Shown: piece by piece, positions 1-10,073 of the stretch
How the letters are laid out: each line of letters begins with the position of its first letter
Position numbering within the stretch: the first letter of the stretch is position 1
Source: Rhynchopus sp. YZ270_cl-10
Taxonomy: Eukaryota; Euglenozoa; Diplonemea; Diplonemida; Diplonemidae
Direction: 5' to 3'
NCBI GenBank assembly: GCA_964035575.1
Contig: OZ037900.1
Span: 310,001-374,000 of the forward strand
Length of the DNA stretch: 64,000 nucleotides
Position numbers and translations under genes: made by a program
The notes under the pieces: model-generated
Told to the model about the DNA's origin: nothing
Seen by the model: the letters and a program-made list of their open reading frames with translations, nothing else
Database searches by the model: none

Positions 1-209
1 CAAAAATGAAAGAAGGTGAAGACAAAAAAGATAAAGAGTGAAGGTCGAAGCTCACCGCAAATAAAGTTTAGGGTTCTTATGGAACAGCTGAAACACCCCT
101 TTGTTGAGGATGGGTTCCATTATTAATACAAATTTGAAATCAAACTGAAGGGGGTTTTGGGGATCCACCTGATTTTGCCTGAATTTTTTTTGGTGGAGTT
201 TAGTCAAAA

Positions 210-660
210 GAAGATAACTTACTGGGGGGGGTCGAATAAAGCACGTACGTGTTTTATTAGGCGCCCCTACACTTCAGATCCTGAGGTTTAAAAAAAAAAA
301 AAAGTTCGAAAAGGCGAATAAAGCACGTACGTGCTTTATTCGCCTTTTTGAACTTTTTGGAAAGTTTTTCCAGTCACAATTTTTTTTCGATTTTTTTTTC
401 GCCCAAGAGGTGATTTTGCTGCATTTCCGAGCCAATCCCGGCTTGTGGTGGGGGATATACGGAAAAATGGACAAAATTTCAGCGACTTAAATTTTCACAA
501 AATACGAACTACCTTGTCACAACACAGGAAAAGTTCAAAAAGTCGAATAAAACACGTACGTGCTTTATTCGACGCAAAAAAAAGCAAAAAACCCATTTTT
601 CAAATGCGTGCTTTATTCGACGTACGTGCTTTATTCGAATTACCTCGTTTATTCGGCCCC
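210..660. repeat. Cluster of CGAATAAAGCACGTACGTGC palindromes
   Basis: At least four copies of a near-perfect palindrome centred on ACGTACGT with arms reading CGAATAAAGC / GCTTTATTCG (about 233-262, 303-356, 535-572 and 605-655). The 303-356 copy extends to a stem of more than 25 bp. Confidence 0.8.
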
Positions 661-1699
661 CCCCAGTAAAATGAGCTCAAAATAAAAACTGTTATCTGAG
701 TTTAGGGTAGGCACAATTTTTCTTGTGTTTAATGCTCGGTCGGGTCCCAAAAAGTTCCGCGCGCGCGCGCAGAAAAAAACACACAAAGAAAAAAAAACAC
801 ACACAGAGACAGGGCTCTCAAGATCCTCCACGAAAAAAGCAGAATTTTCGAAATGAGGAGGATTCGTTTTTGCAAAAAAAACCCCCCAAAAAAAAATTTT
901 TCCCCCGCAACAAGCGGTCGTCGCGCGCTTCGCGCGCGCCTCCCTGACAGCCACAGAGCGGAGAGGCGGGTCAATTTTGCGAGATAACAAAAAACGGAAA
1001 TCTAATCCTTTCTCTTGCACCGTACGCTCCACGAACCGTACAAAACCAATACGTCTTCCAGAAGCAGGGGCTGATGCAACGGCGGGTAATTTTTTTTAAA
1101 TGGCAAAAATTTTGCAGCTTTGGTCACGTTGCATTTTTTGGCTGCAAAATACAAGGGTATCCAAAGACATTGCCAACTATTTTTTTGCGGAGCAAAAAAA
1201 TAATATAAATGGCGCCGCAGGCGAAAAAAAATTGGGGTACGGTGTAAAAATGCTTCCTTTTACACTACAGAATCACTCAACGAACCCTTTTTTTGAGTAG
1301 CAAAAAATGAAAATGGCGCCGCAAGCAAATTTTTTTTAAGGTGCAGCCCTGGACGGTGCATACAGGCTCGGGAAAATATTGGCTCCCTCGGGGGAGACAA
1401 AGTGACCCCCACTATAAAACCCCTAGGAGGATCCTCCACCCGAGCCCGCCAAAAAAAAAAAAAAAGTGGAGGAAATCCTCCACCAAAAAAGCCTGAAAAA
1501 AAAAAAAAAAGCCCCTGGAGGAAATATCCTCCCCTACGTGGAGGATCTTGAGAGCACTGCACAGAGACACAGCAAAAATAAAACATCGAAGCCAGGCTGT
1601 CTTCTAATTCTGGAAATTTTCCGGAAAATTCCGACATCCGGAAGCAATTTTTTTCCTTGAAAAAACAGTGGGTTTTCAGCCCAAACATGCCGCGATAGA

Positions 1700-1830
1700 C
1701 ATTTCCAGAATCCGCTCGTTCTGTGGTGGGGGACATACAGAAAAACCGACAAAATTTTAGTGGCATAAATTTCCACAAAATATGAACCCATCCTCATAAA
1801 CAAGGGTCATTTTCAGGTCGGAAAATCCAC
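1700..1830 (+). repeat. Copy of the GTGGGG(G)A-TATACGG block
   Basis: Shares GGACAAAATTTTAGTGAC-like sequence and TGAACCCAT-CTC-TAAACAAGGGTCATTTTCAGG with 39250-39340. Confidence 0.65.
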
Positions 1831-1864
1831 ATTCGGATAGAATTGTGGCGTTCCTGACTGGGAA

Positions 1865-2000
1865 CAGGTAGCGCCGCAGGCGCACGGTACCCAACTTTTG
1901 TCTTTTTATTTTCCCCTTTTCTCTGCTTCTTTTGATGCGCGAGCCGATTGCTCTCCACGGTGGGGTCACATGATAGAATTATATCATGTGACCCACTCGT
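1865..2000 (+). repeat. GCCGCAGGCGCACGGTA repeat
   Basis: GGAACAGGTAGCGCCGCAGG, then a T-rich tract and GGTGGGGTCACATG. Near-copy at 39718-39845; related cores at 22205-22260, 40679-40715 (inverted) and 51965-51995. Confidence 0.65.
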
Positions 2001-2554
2001 ATATGGATGATTCTGTGTTCGAAGATATTTGGTTGATTTTTCCCGTGGAGGAAGACGGGAGGGAAAGTCAAGATAACCTGTTGACGTAAGGCAATGTTTT
2101 TTCTTCTTCCATGTTTTTTTTTTTTTTTGGAATCTCAAAATTTTCCGCGCGCGCGAGCATTAAACAAATAAAAAAGTGTGCCTACCCTTAAGCTAGTCTG
2201 ATAAAGAAAGAAACGAAATCAGAAAAAGAATTTTTCGTTCATCGCACCGGATTTTTGTGGAGTGTGTAGGGACAAAATCAAAACTTTTCTGTGGATAAGT
2301 TGTGTCGTGTTTACATCGCTCACACCAAAAAAATTCGGGCACAACTCAGATATGTTTTCATTTCCTCCCTACAACCTTTGCAAGGCAGTTGTCACAAAAA
2401 ACAAGTAATTGCTATCGGAAAAAAAACGGCGTGTGCTGTGGAACTCCACCCTGTAGAAGTAACCTACAACACACCCAGCACTCTGCTCTTCTGCAGGTAT
2501 GATAACGCTCTTCGTACGCTGCCAGACCCACTGGGACGCCAGCATCTGAAATGT

Positions 2555-2815
2555 TCAAGAAGGGGGGCTGTCCTCTTCATCCAGCACCATCTGATCGATA
2601 GCGTTGTTGGACGTAGTCTCGGCAGGCTCGGCGTGTTCCAGCTCATTTTTGTCCACAGGGTCCCACGCAGTGTCGTCGTCGTTGGAGCAGTGCGGAAGAA
2701 GCACAGAATGCACAAACGACAACACGTCGATCACACCAGGCACAGCAGCACCTCCAGCAAATCGCTTGGATGCTACGGTGCTTTCGAAAATCACGCGGGG
2801 TTTTCCACAGCACAC
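2555..2815 (-). CDS. Possible terminal exon, hypothetical
   Basis: An open frame with coding-like composition but no ATG: VIFESTVASKRFAGGAAVPG, VIDVLSFVHSVLLPHCSNDD, and an acidic end VLDEEDSPPS before TGA. It could be the last exon of an unseen minus-strand gene or a transposon fragment. Competing plus-strand frames over the same bases look less protein-like. Confidence 0.25.
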   Translation of the reverse strand: MCCGKPRVIFESTVASKRFAGGAAVPGVIDVLSFVHSVLLPHCSNDDDTAWDPVDKNELEHAEPAETTSNNAIDQMVLDEEDSPPS

Positions 2816-3378
2816 CCCGTTTTTTTCTTAGCAATTAGTTGTTCTTGTTGTTATTGTAATTTTCAACCACCTTCCTTCAACCCTTGTAGGATCAGTTCAT
2901 ATTTTTTTTCGCGAAAACTTGAAATTACACATTTCAAGAGAACAAATTAAAAGGGGTCCTTATTTGCATTTTTGGGCTCCGCCCGTGCAGTGGTGGGGTC
3001 AATCTCGAAAATTGGACAATTTTTTGACCACTTAAATTTTGAGAAATATGAGCCCGGTTGCTTATACGCGGGGCCCATTTTCGGCTAAAATTTTCCTCAA
3101 AATCTGGTTTTGTAAAATTGACCCTTTACTCCCCCCCCACATCGATTTCAATACTATACCTTACTTCACCTACGGTTGCCCTTACAGGGGGGGTGAAGGA
3201 AGGTAAGTTGAAAAAAAAAAAGCTTGCAAAAATATGCCTTTCATGCACACATCTAATGGAAAATCGAAACGCAAAGAACGTATTTTACCATAATAGCTTG
3301 CCCACAAAGCAATTATGCAATCAATAAATTGATAGCATAGGAGGAGGGGTCAATAAAAAAATCCAAAGCAAAGAAAGA

Positions 3379-3434
3379 GAAGTTGAAAGTGCCATCGCCT
3401 CACCGTTCATCAGCGGACGCAGGGGCACTGGGAA
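3379..3434 (+). repeat. GAAGTTGATAGTGC-family repeat
   Basis: GAGAAGTTGAAAGTGCCATC then GCCTCACCGTTCATC and GGACGCAGGGGCACTG; near-identical to 14491-14545 and 36683-36735. Confidence 0.7.
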
Positions 3435-3539
3435 GAAATAGAAAAACGTCGCCCAATTCCGCCTTTTTTTTTGTGGAGTACCCCGCCCATGTATCGCAGT
3501 ACAAGAGCAAAAGAGGCGGCTTGCTTTTTGACACGTCTT

Positions 3540-3651
3540 CCACCTGATTTTTACCGCGTAAAGGTGCGTAACGGCGTCCGACGGTCCGTATATGCCTGTA
3601 CGGACCTATACGGTCCTATACGCGCCTATAAACGGGGTAAAAATCAGGTGG
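3540..3651 (+). mobile_element. CCACCTGATTTT MITE, 112 bp
   Basis: Terminal inverted repeats CCACCTGATTTTTACC and its complement. The interior is made of GTATA/GTACGG sub-palindromes. Related to 23475-23594. Confidence 0.75.
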
Positions 3652-4046
3652 GTCTTCTTACTTCCCAAAAAAAAAAAAAAAAACAGGACTGACACTCAGT
3701 GTGGTTACAGTGGAAAACATAGTGGGGGATGAAGCTAGCCAGGGGGGGTTTTTTTTGGCACTGAAATGCGACTAAAAAGACTAAATATGAATAATAGAAG
3801 AGAATGAAAACTTTGCAATACAAATCCCTCCGCTCATGACAGGAAGTTTACAACCTATCTGAAGAAAAACAAAAAGTATTTTCATCATATCAAACAAAAA
3901 CAAAAAACAAAAACAAAACACTGAGCAATAATATTATGATACATCACCCTCGTGCAATACAGATGCAAATAGTTGCACCTTTTTTTAAAAAGCCTTTTTA
4001 AATCGACAAAAATGGTGTACATTACTTTACACCACCAAAAAAAAAC

Positions 4047-4095
4047 GTTTATGAGATGAACCTAAGCCTCTCGTGCTTGAGCCTCTCAGTCAGAA
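4047..4095 (+). repeat. CTTAG hairpin repeat
   Basis: GTTTATGAGATGAACCTAAG, loop TCTCGTG, then a partly changed right arm. About 150 bp past the stop of the membrane-protein gene, so probably in its 3' UTR. Confidence 0.7.
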
Positions 4096-4242
4096 TTTAA
4101 CTACACGCGGCGAGATTGGTATCAATTTTTTTCAACACAAAAACACAACCATGCTTTTTTTCCCCTTCAATTTCGAGGATAAATCAACTGAAAAAAAATC
4201 ATGCAAAACAATTAAATTCACAGGAAAAAAAACAAATATGAC

Positions 4243-6369
4243 CTATTTCCCAGATTTCATTCTGGTACGCAGTGCGTAAATCAATCCGCAGGTCCAGTCT
4301 GGGAGTGCGTCGATGAGTACACAGAGCGACGCGGGAACGAGGAACGCGAGGAATAGCGGCCCGCTTCCGTCATCCAGGACGGGCGAAAGGCCGTTCGTGG
4401 CATGCGTATACACTACCGCTGCGACTGTGGCGACGGTAGTAAGATACGCTATAGAGCCCGAGAAGATGGTGGTACGTGCCCGCCTCATCCCATTCAACGG
4501 CGTGCCACACGCCACCGCAAAGAGCACATCCTCCACATCATCTGCGTCCCCTACAAGCTTATGCTCCCCCACAAACCCATGCCGCCTCGCAAGCTCCAGC
4601 AACTGCATTTGGGTGTCTAAATGCCCGCACCCTGCTAACCACCTCTTCAACTCCCTTACCTGCAGCCCTGCAAGCAGACGGCTCTTTTCCCCCCCAGACA
4701 TAGCCTCCGCCGCGAAGAGCACTGTAGGGTGTTTGTACTCCATCAACAGCCGCATCACGTCGTCTCGCAGGCCGTGCGCCGCGAGGACCTCCCCTGCTGA
4801 GCGTTGATTCGCCTGGAGATGCCGCCGTGCCACAGCAGGAGGGGCGTACTGCAGAACCACGCCCAACTGCTCCGGGCTCAGCCGGGTGCACGATCGGTCC
4901 CCTTCATCCAACCCTACGCTCGCATAAAGCCGACGCACCTCGTACCTCCTCTTCTGTCTCACCTCTGTCCTTAACACCGTACCCTCCGTTATCGCCAGGT
5001 CTGACAACGGAACGCCATTTGAACCATGCATAGCAACGTCATCGAGATAGACACGAAGCCGGGTGGTATTGTCCAATTTCATTGCGGAGGTGATGTGGTG
5101 GCGGAGGGACCCTAGAGAAGCCTCTGGAGAGAGCAATATAGGAATTTCCTGTCCGGTTTCGGAACAGTGCACGAAGCAGGTCATACCGCCTTCATTACTG
5201 TCATCAGAGGTGTTTCCATCGCAGGAATGCCAATCGCTTGCGTCATCTGCAACATAAGATTTAAGCATTTCCAAGGATGGAAGCGAAGTCGTAGTAGGGG
5301 TAGCCCATTCGGAACCAACATTTTGCACTTCATGCCATATATAGCATGCAGCCAGCGCAGTTTGCACCAGGTTGTGGTTGTCTCCGTAGACCTGAATTTT
5401 ATTGAACAGCAGAAAGAAAGTAAACAAATTCGGCGAAAGCGTATAATTAAACCCCCCGACATAACCCCCCATCGCACCATCTCTGAAGAACGTTGTCCCG
5501 GTCGCCGCCTCCTCCCCATAGAAGAAGGTGAAGGTGTACAACGCAAAATCCAACCCAACAACGCACATCCCACAGTCCGTGAAGTAGCGTTCGCTCCGTT
5601 GCTGCAACACAAAAAGCAATGCAACACATGCCACGTAATACCCTACCGACGCCCACGTATAGTACGCAACACCCCAACCCTCATTCTGCAAGGAGAACAC
5701 ATCCATCCGAGGCACCGAGGTGAGGAACAACACGGTTACCACAAAATGCGCGGCAAGCGTGAAATACCAGAACAGCGCCTTATCAATAGTAGACTGTCCA
5801 AAAAAGTGAAATGCGCAGGACACCAACTCAAATCGGAGGGCCGTCCACACCACCGAAGGGACGGCAGAGACTGTGACCCACCCTGCAACCTCAGGCTTCG
5901 TGGAGAGGGCGAACATCATCAACGAAATGAGGATCACCTGAAAGAGATAGAGCACCGCGTATATCACAGCATAGGTGTCTAATAGGGTGCCTTGGCCGTA
6001 TGCTCTCCATAGTCCAAACACGTTGCAAAGATAGGGCACTGTGTCCACCGCACGCATCACCGCCACAGCGAAGTAAAGCATTCCACACATCCTCAGAAGT
6101 CGAAGACTTGGCAGAGCGGACCCCAGGTTGGTAACAACAGGGCACCCTGGTGTGCCCAAACAGACTTCAAGCTGGCCGTCCGATGAAATAGAGTGATTAG
6201 TCTCAAAGAGGTTGTCCGTAACCATATAAGAGGTTTGCGTATTGCTTGTAAGTCGTGCGTCAATGATGACATATAGGTCGGTAGCAAAGCTAAATTGGTA
6301 AGCTACAAGCCAAGGGCACACCGTGTACAGAGCAAACCATATGATGTGGAGTCCGAGTTTGCGCATCAT
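4243..6369 (-). CDS. Polytopic membrane protein with a ubiquitin-like domain, 708 aa
   Basis: Start at MMRKLGLHIIWF, because the open frame above it is a His repeat without an ATG. A first membrane helix (about 7-27) is followed by a Cys- and Asn-containing luminal loop, then about six more helices up to residue 335 (for example YAVLYLFQVILISLMMFAL, ALFWYFTLAAHFVVTVLFL). Residues about 396-470 look like a ubiquitin-like fold (MTCFVHCSETGQEIPILL, LRVYLDDVAMHG, ITEGTVLRTEV). A charged helical region follows, then two C-terminal membrane helices (about 640-657 and 671-689). I do not recognise the family; a UBL cytosolic domain between membrane bundles could link it to proteasome or ER quality control, but this is a guess. 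A CT-rich tract and AG lie in the leader, between the start and a long GGT tract. Confidence 0.75.
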   Translation of the reverse strand: MMRKLGLHIIWFALYTVCPWLVAYQFSFATDLYVIIDARLTSNTQTSYMVTDNLFETNHSISSDGQLEVCLGTPGCPVVTNLGSALPSLRLLRMCGMLYFAVAVMRAVDTVPYLCNVFGLWRAYGQGTLLDTYAVIYAVLYLFQVILISLMMFALSTKPEVAGWVTVSAVPSVVWTALRFELVSCAFHFFGQSTIDKALFWYFTLAAHFVVTVLFLTSVPRMDVFSLQNEGWGVAYYTWASVGYYVACVALLFVLQQRSERYFTDCGMCVVGLDFALYTFTFFYGEEAATGTTFFRDGAMGGYVGGFNYTLSPNLFTFFLLFNKIQVYGDNHNLVQTALAACYIWHEVQNVGSEWATPTTTSLPSLEMLKSYVADDASDWHSCDGNTSDDSNEGGMTCFVHCSETGQEIPILLSPEASLGSLRHHITSAMKLDNTTRLRVYLDDVAMHGSNGVPLSDLAITEGTVLRTEVRQKRRYEVRRLYASVGLDEGDRSCTRLSPEQLGVVLQYAPPAVARRHLQANQRSAGEVLAAHGLRDDVMRLLMEYKHPTVLFAAEAMSGGEKSRLLAGLQVRELKRWLAGCGHLDTQMQLLELARRHGFVGEHKLVGDADDVEDVLFAVACGTPLNGMRRARTTIFSGSIAYLTTVATVAAVVYTHATNGLSPVLDDGSGPLFLAFLVPASLCVLIDALPDWTCGLIYALRTRMKSGK

Positions 6370-6555
6370 TGTGGAAAGGTGGTGGTGGTGGTGGTGTGTG
6401 GGCACGCACCACGCACCTCGTACGTCGGAAGGGCCAGTTTGTTTTGAAAAAGCCTCGCGTATTTTTGCACAAAAAAGAAGAAGGAAAGAGAGAGAGAAAA
6501 AAAAAGCGCTTTCCCTGTGGAAGTGAGGTGGTGGGGTGGTGGGGTGGTGGGTGGT

Positions 6556-6769
6556 GGGTGGTGGTGGTGGTGGTGGTGGTGGTGGTGGTGGTGGTGGTGG
6601 TGGTGGTGGTGGTGGTGGTGGTGGTGGTGGTGGTGGTGGTGGTGGTGGTGGTGGTGGTGGTGGTGGTGGTGGTGGTGGTGGTGGTGGTGGTGGTGGTGGT
6701 GGTGGTGGTGGTGGTGGTGGTGGTGGTGGTGGTGGTGGTGGTGGTGGTGGTGGTGGTGGTGGTGGTGGG
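6556..6769 (+). repeat. (GGT)n microsatellite, about 70 units
   Basis: Almost uninterrupted trinucleotide repeat about 190 bp upstream of the membrane-protein start; read as (ACC)n in that gene's strand. All long open frames across it are homopolymeric artefacts. Confidence 0.95.
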
Positions 6770-7434
6770 GATATTTGAGTGAGGAGGAAATAAATGGAGA
6801 GGGGGTGGAAGGGGAAGAATCAAAATGAAAAAGGGGGAAAAGAGGGAGGGTGATGATTCTTTTGTTTTGTTTTCTGTTCTCGTTGAAAAATTTTCAAAGT
6901 AGGCTCTCCTGCTTTTCCATTTCTCGTTTTCCGGTCAAAAAGAAGATTGGTATATAAAAAACCCGTGAAAACAAAATCGAATAGTTGTTTCTTTGTTTTC
7001 GTTTGGTGCTCTTTTCCTGGATAACGGTGCTTCTGTAGAAGAGAACGGTAAGATGGATCAGCATAGGTCGGGTCTACACGGTGGCCAATTTGATGTGGGA
7101 GAGCGTCAAAAGTGTACGAAAATACTGGTTGAGAACTGCTCTTCCGCAGGAGAGCGTCTGGAGAGCGTATGCTCTCCGAAAAAAACGTCAATTTTTTTGA
7201 CGCTCTTCCTGCTCAAACTGGACACCGTGTATGGTTGGAAAATAGGGCTGTTCAACTGAAGAGAAATGCTCGTAGCATGGTGCGGGAGGGTGGTTCCCTT
7301 CAGTGACTATCATTATTACAAAGTAATTTTGATCAGCATTCCACACGGGGTGGTACCACGTTATCATTATTGTATTCGTTATTGAAAACCCCTTTACTCC
7401 TGAACCCGATGCGATAGCTCAAGAAACAAAAAAA

Positions 7435-7615
7435 AATTGAAATACAAAGCCCTCTCGTGGGCAGTGTACCTTTGGTACAATGACCGGTTGCACCAAACAA
7501 AACAAAAAATAAAGAATATGAAACGCCCCCTGCTGGAGGGCACAAAACCAATGAACTTAAGCGGTTGTGCACAACAAAGCAGTCCAGCAGGTGTCGTGTG
7601 GCAGAGCAAAACAAA
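7435..7615 (+). repeat. GAAATACAAAGCCC-family repeat
   Basis: TTGAAATACAAAGCCCTCTC, GCAGTGTACCTTTGGTAC and ACCGGTTGCACC, followed by family-divergent sequence. Confidence 0.65.
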
Positions 7616-8344
7616 ACAAAAAAACTATGCAAATTGATTTTACCACGATTCATCTGGAGAACAACGTATGAGGGGGTCTTTTTGTTCTCACATTGCACCC
7701 GCTTCCGTTACATGGGGGGAGAAGGGGGGTACACGTAGTAGGAATTCCTTAAGGAAGAACTAGTGTCACAAACCCATTTTTTGAAATACAGGTTACTGTA
7801 AGAAACCCACTAAGTTTTTTTTTTGGCGAATTTTCTGCACACAATGAACACTATGTCTCCCAACCAGCTTCAAAGTGTCGAATATCATATTAATAAACAG
7901 ATCAGTTTGCATTTGACATGGAAAAAAAAAGCTCAAAAAAAGCAACAAAAAAATGGTAAAACACACATGTGTAGGAGGAAAGACGGACGTCATGCCACGC
8001 GGGACAGTATATACTTGTCGAATTATTGCATTGTGTTTAGCTTTGTTATACCCCTCTCGCGCAAGAAAACAAAAAAGCGAGCAGCGAAAAAAACAGACAC
8101 AACACACAAATAAGGAGTCTATTCCGTACAGGAACAATATCAACCCTTATCATTTGAATTCAATACACAAAAATACACAGAAAAGAAGAAAGGCTTCGTA
8201 ATATTTAAACCTAAGCACCGCCGTAGTCACGGCGCAACAGAAAAACCTTTACGAAAAATGTCTTCCAGAAAAGTAAACCCTTATGTGCATCTTACTGCAG
8301 CTTTTGCTAAAGGGATGGGGGGAAGAGAAATTGTAGATAATTGA

Positions 8345-8432
8345 TGCAGGTACACACCTCCGACTGACCTACTGTACGATGCCAGCCCCGGATGAAAGCA
8401 CAAAGTACCCTGCAGCCAACAACAGAAAGAAG
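8345..8432 (+). repeat. CTCCGACTGACC-family repeat
   Basis: GCAGGTACACACCTCCGACT ... CCAGCCCCGGATGAAAGCAC ... GTACCCTGCAG. The ends (GCAGGTAC / GTACCCTGC) can pair. Other copies at 16527, 26183 and 35832, same orientation. Confidence 0.75.
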
Positions 8433-9406
8433 AGGGGTAAAAAAACAGCTTTTGTGGATGAACTCTAAGTCCCTTCGTGATCTCCCTGGTTCAGTGTCTT
8501 CAGACACTGTCCTTCTTGTTTAAAAATAGTAGTTGAAACGTGCTAAAAACGCATCTCAAAAAATAATAATAATATGACAACAGAACTGGGGTAACATAGA
8601 GGCTTGCATTTTTACCTCTTACTTCTCCTGGCATACTCAGGGGGAGGGATGCTTTCAGATATACTATGATTTGCTTCTGTACGGCAAAAAAAAACATTAT
8701 TTTTTTTGTCAAAAAAAAACGCACATCCGGCGTTAGATCAAATGTTACGTCGGATGTGTGAAAAAATAATAACAAAAAACTCCCCCAAAATTTTACAAAA
8801 AAAAGAAGCAGGGGGATTGGTGCGAAGCACTGCTATCCAGCTATGGTAGAACCCATATTATTCAACTGTTTTCCAAAGCGTTATGGAGGGGGGGGGTGGT
8901 CACGCTCCTGTTTGCCGGGAGCTGCTTTCCTCATCATAGCGCATATTGTTTCACGAAAAAATAAAGAGCAAAGTACGGTGTGGCTGACGACCCCAAAATA
9001 GCACCTCCCTTCAGCCGCACCAAAACAATCCAGATACCTAGAATAGCAGAAAATAGCAGAAAGTAGCACAAACATAGCACCCCCCCTTTCAGCCACACCA
9101 AAGTAGGTAAAAGGTGATCACCAAAGTGTTTCGTACTTTAAAAACTAAACATAACATTATACCAACTGATCTGTCTTTCGTTGACCGCAGCCATTTAGGC
9201 TCTTTGCCTATGACGCACATGATAATGGATGAGGGGGAGGATTCAAAAGGAAAAAGCGTAAAGACAGATCTATCGTTGGTTTTAAATATGTTTAGTTTCC
9301 AATCACACTTCGTGTGTGCAAAAAAAAATCGCAGTTTTCAGGGAAACGAAGGAGGCCACCCTGATGTTTGCCTTTGAAAATCAGGTGGAGGTGGTGCAAG
9401 AGGGTA

Positions 9407-9532
9407 AAAGTGTTCACTTTGCCGTTCCCTCACCCCCTTTCTTGTAGTTATTCTCTGCGTTGACGCTTCCACACACACTGTTGGGTGGTGTTGCGGAGCA
9501 CGGTTGGGTGAGTGAACGACGTGAGTGTGCGT
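9407..9532 (+). mobile_element. GGGTGAGTGAACGAC MITE
   Basis: Inverted ends AAGTGTTCACTTTGCCGTTC-CCTCACCC and GGGTGAGTGAACGACGTGAG; interior GTTGGGTGGTGTTGCGGAG shared with 13004-13149. Confidence 0.75.
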
Positions 9533-9776
9533 TTAAAAAATTGTTCAAAGCGCAAATACAACGAAACTCCCTTTGTAATTAAACCCCCCACCAAAGAGTG
9601 GTGTGGAGGGATAAATTAAAGAGGGGCGGAGATGGGCTTTAAAGTCGTGGCCAGGACAAGGCGTATTATAGATTGGCAAAAAAGGGTAATAAAAACGTTG
9701 TGATGGGGGGCAAACAAAAAAGCCCCCTCGCCCATTGTCTTTTTTTAAAAAAAGCTGTCTTTTGTCAAAAAAAGAT

Positions 9777-9835
9777 TGACTTGAAATACTAACAGCCCGC
9801 TTGTGAACAGTGTACCTTGGTACAACCGGGGTGGG
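9777..9835 (+). repeat. GAAATACAAAGCCC-family repeat
   Basis: TTGACTTGAAATACTAACAG, then CAGTGTACCTTGGTACAACC. Confidence 0.65.
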
Positions 9836-10073
9836 GGGGAAAAAATACCTTTTTGGACATTGAGAGTGTTTTCTTTTTTTGAAAACTAGGTTTTTTTTTG
9901 AGGTTCATTAGTGCATTAGTGTATACAACCTTTAAGCCGAACACAGCGTTTTTATGTTCTTTATTTTTTTTTCTTGTGTAGACAGACACCCGAGGATGAG
10001 CCCTCCTCTTTGTAAGTATCAACATTTCGCTCGAGCAGAGGCACACCATTTCTAATTCCCTACCCACTTTTTC

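Larger units (their letters stand above)
1..2300. other. Gene-free, repeat-rich DNA
   Basis: No gene supported. Holds ACGTACGT palindromes (210-660), GGAGGATCCTCC-type repeats (about 790-860 and 1420-1560), GGCGCCGCAGGCG segments, and two copies (410-530, 1700-1830) of a block containing a GTGGGGGATATACGGAAAAATGG-like core that recurs at 38.3-39.6 kb. Confidence 0.6.
2816..4242. other. Gene-free, repeat-rich DNA
   Basis: No gene supported. Contains part of the GTGGGG block (2985-3080), a GAAGTTGATAGTGC-family copy, a CCACCTGATTTT MITE and a CTTAG hairpin just downstream of the membrane-protein gene. Confidence 0.6.
6406..10073. other. Gene-free interval between the amine oxidase and membrane-protein genes
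   Basis: No gene supported. Contains the GGT tract, two GAAATACAAAGCCC-family copies (7435, 9777), a CTCCGACTGACC repeat (8345), a hairpin with CACATCCGGCGT/ACGTCGGATGTG arms (about 8723-8762), a GGGTGAGTGAACGAC MITE (9407) and T/A homopolymers. Confidence 0.6.

Noticed and set aside
2291-2950. Plus-strand frame of 219 codons
   Set aside because: Composition is not protein-like, strand opposite to all genes, and the minus frame over the same bases looks better.
6369-6828. Long frames of poly-Val, poly-Trp, poly-Gly and poly-Thr
   Set aside because: They only translate the GGT microsatellite.
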